A stretch of DNA of 64,000 bases from Atherix ibis (lineage: Eukaryota > Arthropoda > Insecta > Diptera > Athericidae). The position numbers and the translations under genes were made by a program. The stretch's first letter is position 1. Each line of letters opens with the position of its first letter. The notes under the pieces were generated by a model, which saw only the letters and a program-made list of their open reading frames with translations, searched no databases and was not told where the DNA came from. The stretch lies in contig OY282610.1 of the NCBI GenBank assembly GCA_958298945.1, positions 40,989,667-41,053,666 on the forward strand. The letters run 5' to 3'. This document shows, one piece after another, positions 63,812-64,000 of the stretch.

Positions 63812-64000
63812 AGGTTTAACCGAGTGTGTGTCGACCAACTCACACTCGGTAGGTAGCGGGTTCGATTCCCGCTGCCTCCATCTCGGCATGGTGCCGGGGT
63901 GAGAGGCCAACTGCAAGCCTTATATGTAGTCCGTAGAGTCCCCCAACGTCACTGGAGGTTAGTTCGCTGGCCTGATAAGCCGCAAGCTATAAAAACCACC
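63812..64000 (+). repeat. Structured tail following the 5S segment
   Basis: Two hairpins follow directly: ACCGAGTGTG/CACACTCGGT at about 63819-63851, then AGGTAGCGGG-TTCGATT-CCCGCTGCCT at about 63851-63879, the latter looking like a tRNA T-arm. GC-rich sequence then runs off the window. This could be the body of a 5S-derived SINE or a composite 5S/tRNA repeat. Confidence 0.6.

Noticed and set aside
63851..63879. tRNA gene suggested by a GGGTTCGATTCCC T-arm
   Set aside because: No acceptor, D or anticodon arms can be paired around it; only the T-arm-like hairpin exists.

Overview
This is a window of an AT-rich insect nuclear genome. The evidence is a single conserved host gene split by long introns, many Tc1/mariner DNA transposons, non-LTR retrotransposons of R1-like and Jockey-like type, and a 5S-rRNA-derived sequence. 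The order of insect is not settled; the kinase looks like fly and other insect orthologues. There are no bacterial operons, CRISPR arrays or viral genes.

Host gene. Seven exons on the minus strand (37675 down to 3101) encode most of the kinase domain of Ca2+/calmodulin-dependent protein kinase I (CaMKI): part of the glycine loop, the ATP-binding lysine, HRDLK, DFG, the activation-loop threonine, APE, and the start of the autoinhibitory segment. Every exon junction agrees in phase and GT/AG signal. One 48-nt exon (16979-17026) is in frame whether used or skipped and adds 16 residues to the loop after helix C. The exon with the start codon and the exon finishing the calmodulin-binding tail were not found; they probably lie beyond the two ends of the window. 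Everything from about 3.1 to 37.7 kb is therefore intronic, and the rest is probably an upstream intron or flanking DNA.

Layout. 0.2-2.7 kb: a Tc1-like remnant, a foldback and a mariner. 3.1-7.5 kb: four CaMKI exons with a ~225-bp tandem satellite (4.5-6.4 kb) in one intron. 7.5-14.5 kb: an intron with two mariners and a decayed short-unit repeat array. 14.5-37.5 kb: two small exons and a 20.5-kb intron holding a triplicated mariner fragment, R1-like, Jockey-like and RNase H fragments, and a mariner with a retroelement nested in it. 37.7-64 kb: dense nested transposons, including six mariner copies from five families, two further Jockey copies and an R1-like copy with a clear target duplication, ending in a 5S-derived element.

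Mobile DNA. By transposase and terminal inverted repeat I separate six mariner families. I call them A (ends GAGGGTCGTTCAATAAGTCC), B (ends TACCAGGTGTATAAGC), C (ends CGAGGTCTGTTCAAAAAGT), D (Himar/irritans-like, ends ACAGTTTGGCTGAAAAGT), E (ends TTGGGTTGTCCGGAAAGT) and F (head TATAAGTTTCAACC). All examined copies are broken. Seven decayed remnants share an 'FWS..IIGPYFF'-type Tc1-like transposase.

I found no clear candidate for a new multi-gene system. The most useful leads are the CaMKI cassette exon, the higher-order satellite, two mariner copies with the same frameshift, the nested insertions dated by target duplications, several long hairpins, and the 5S-derived element at the right edge.
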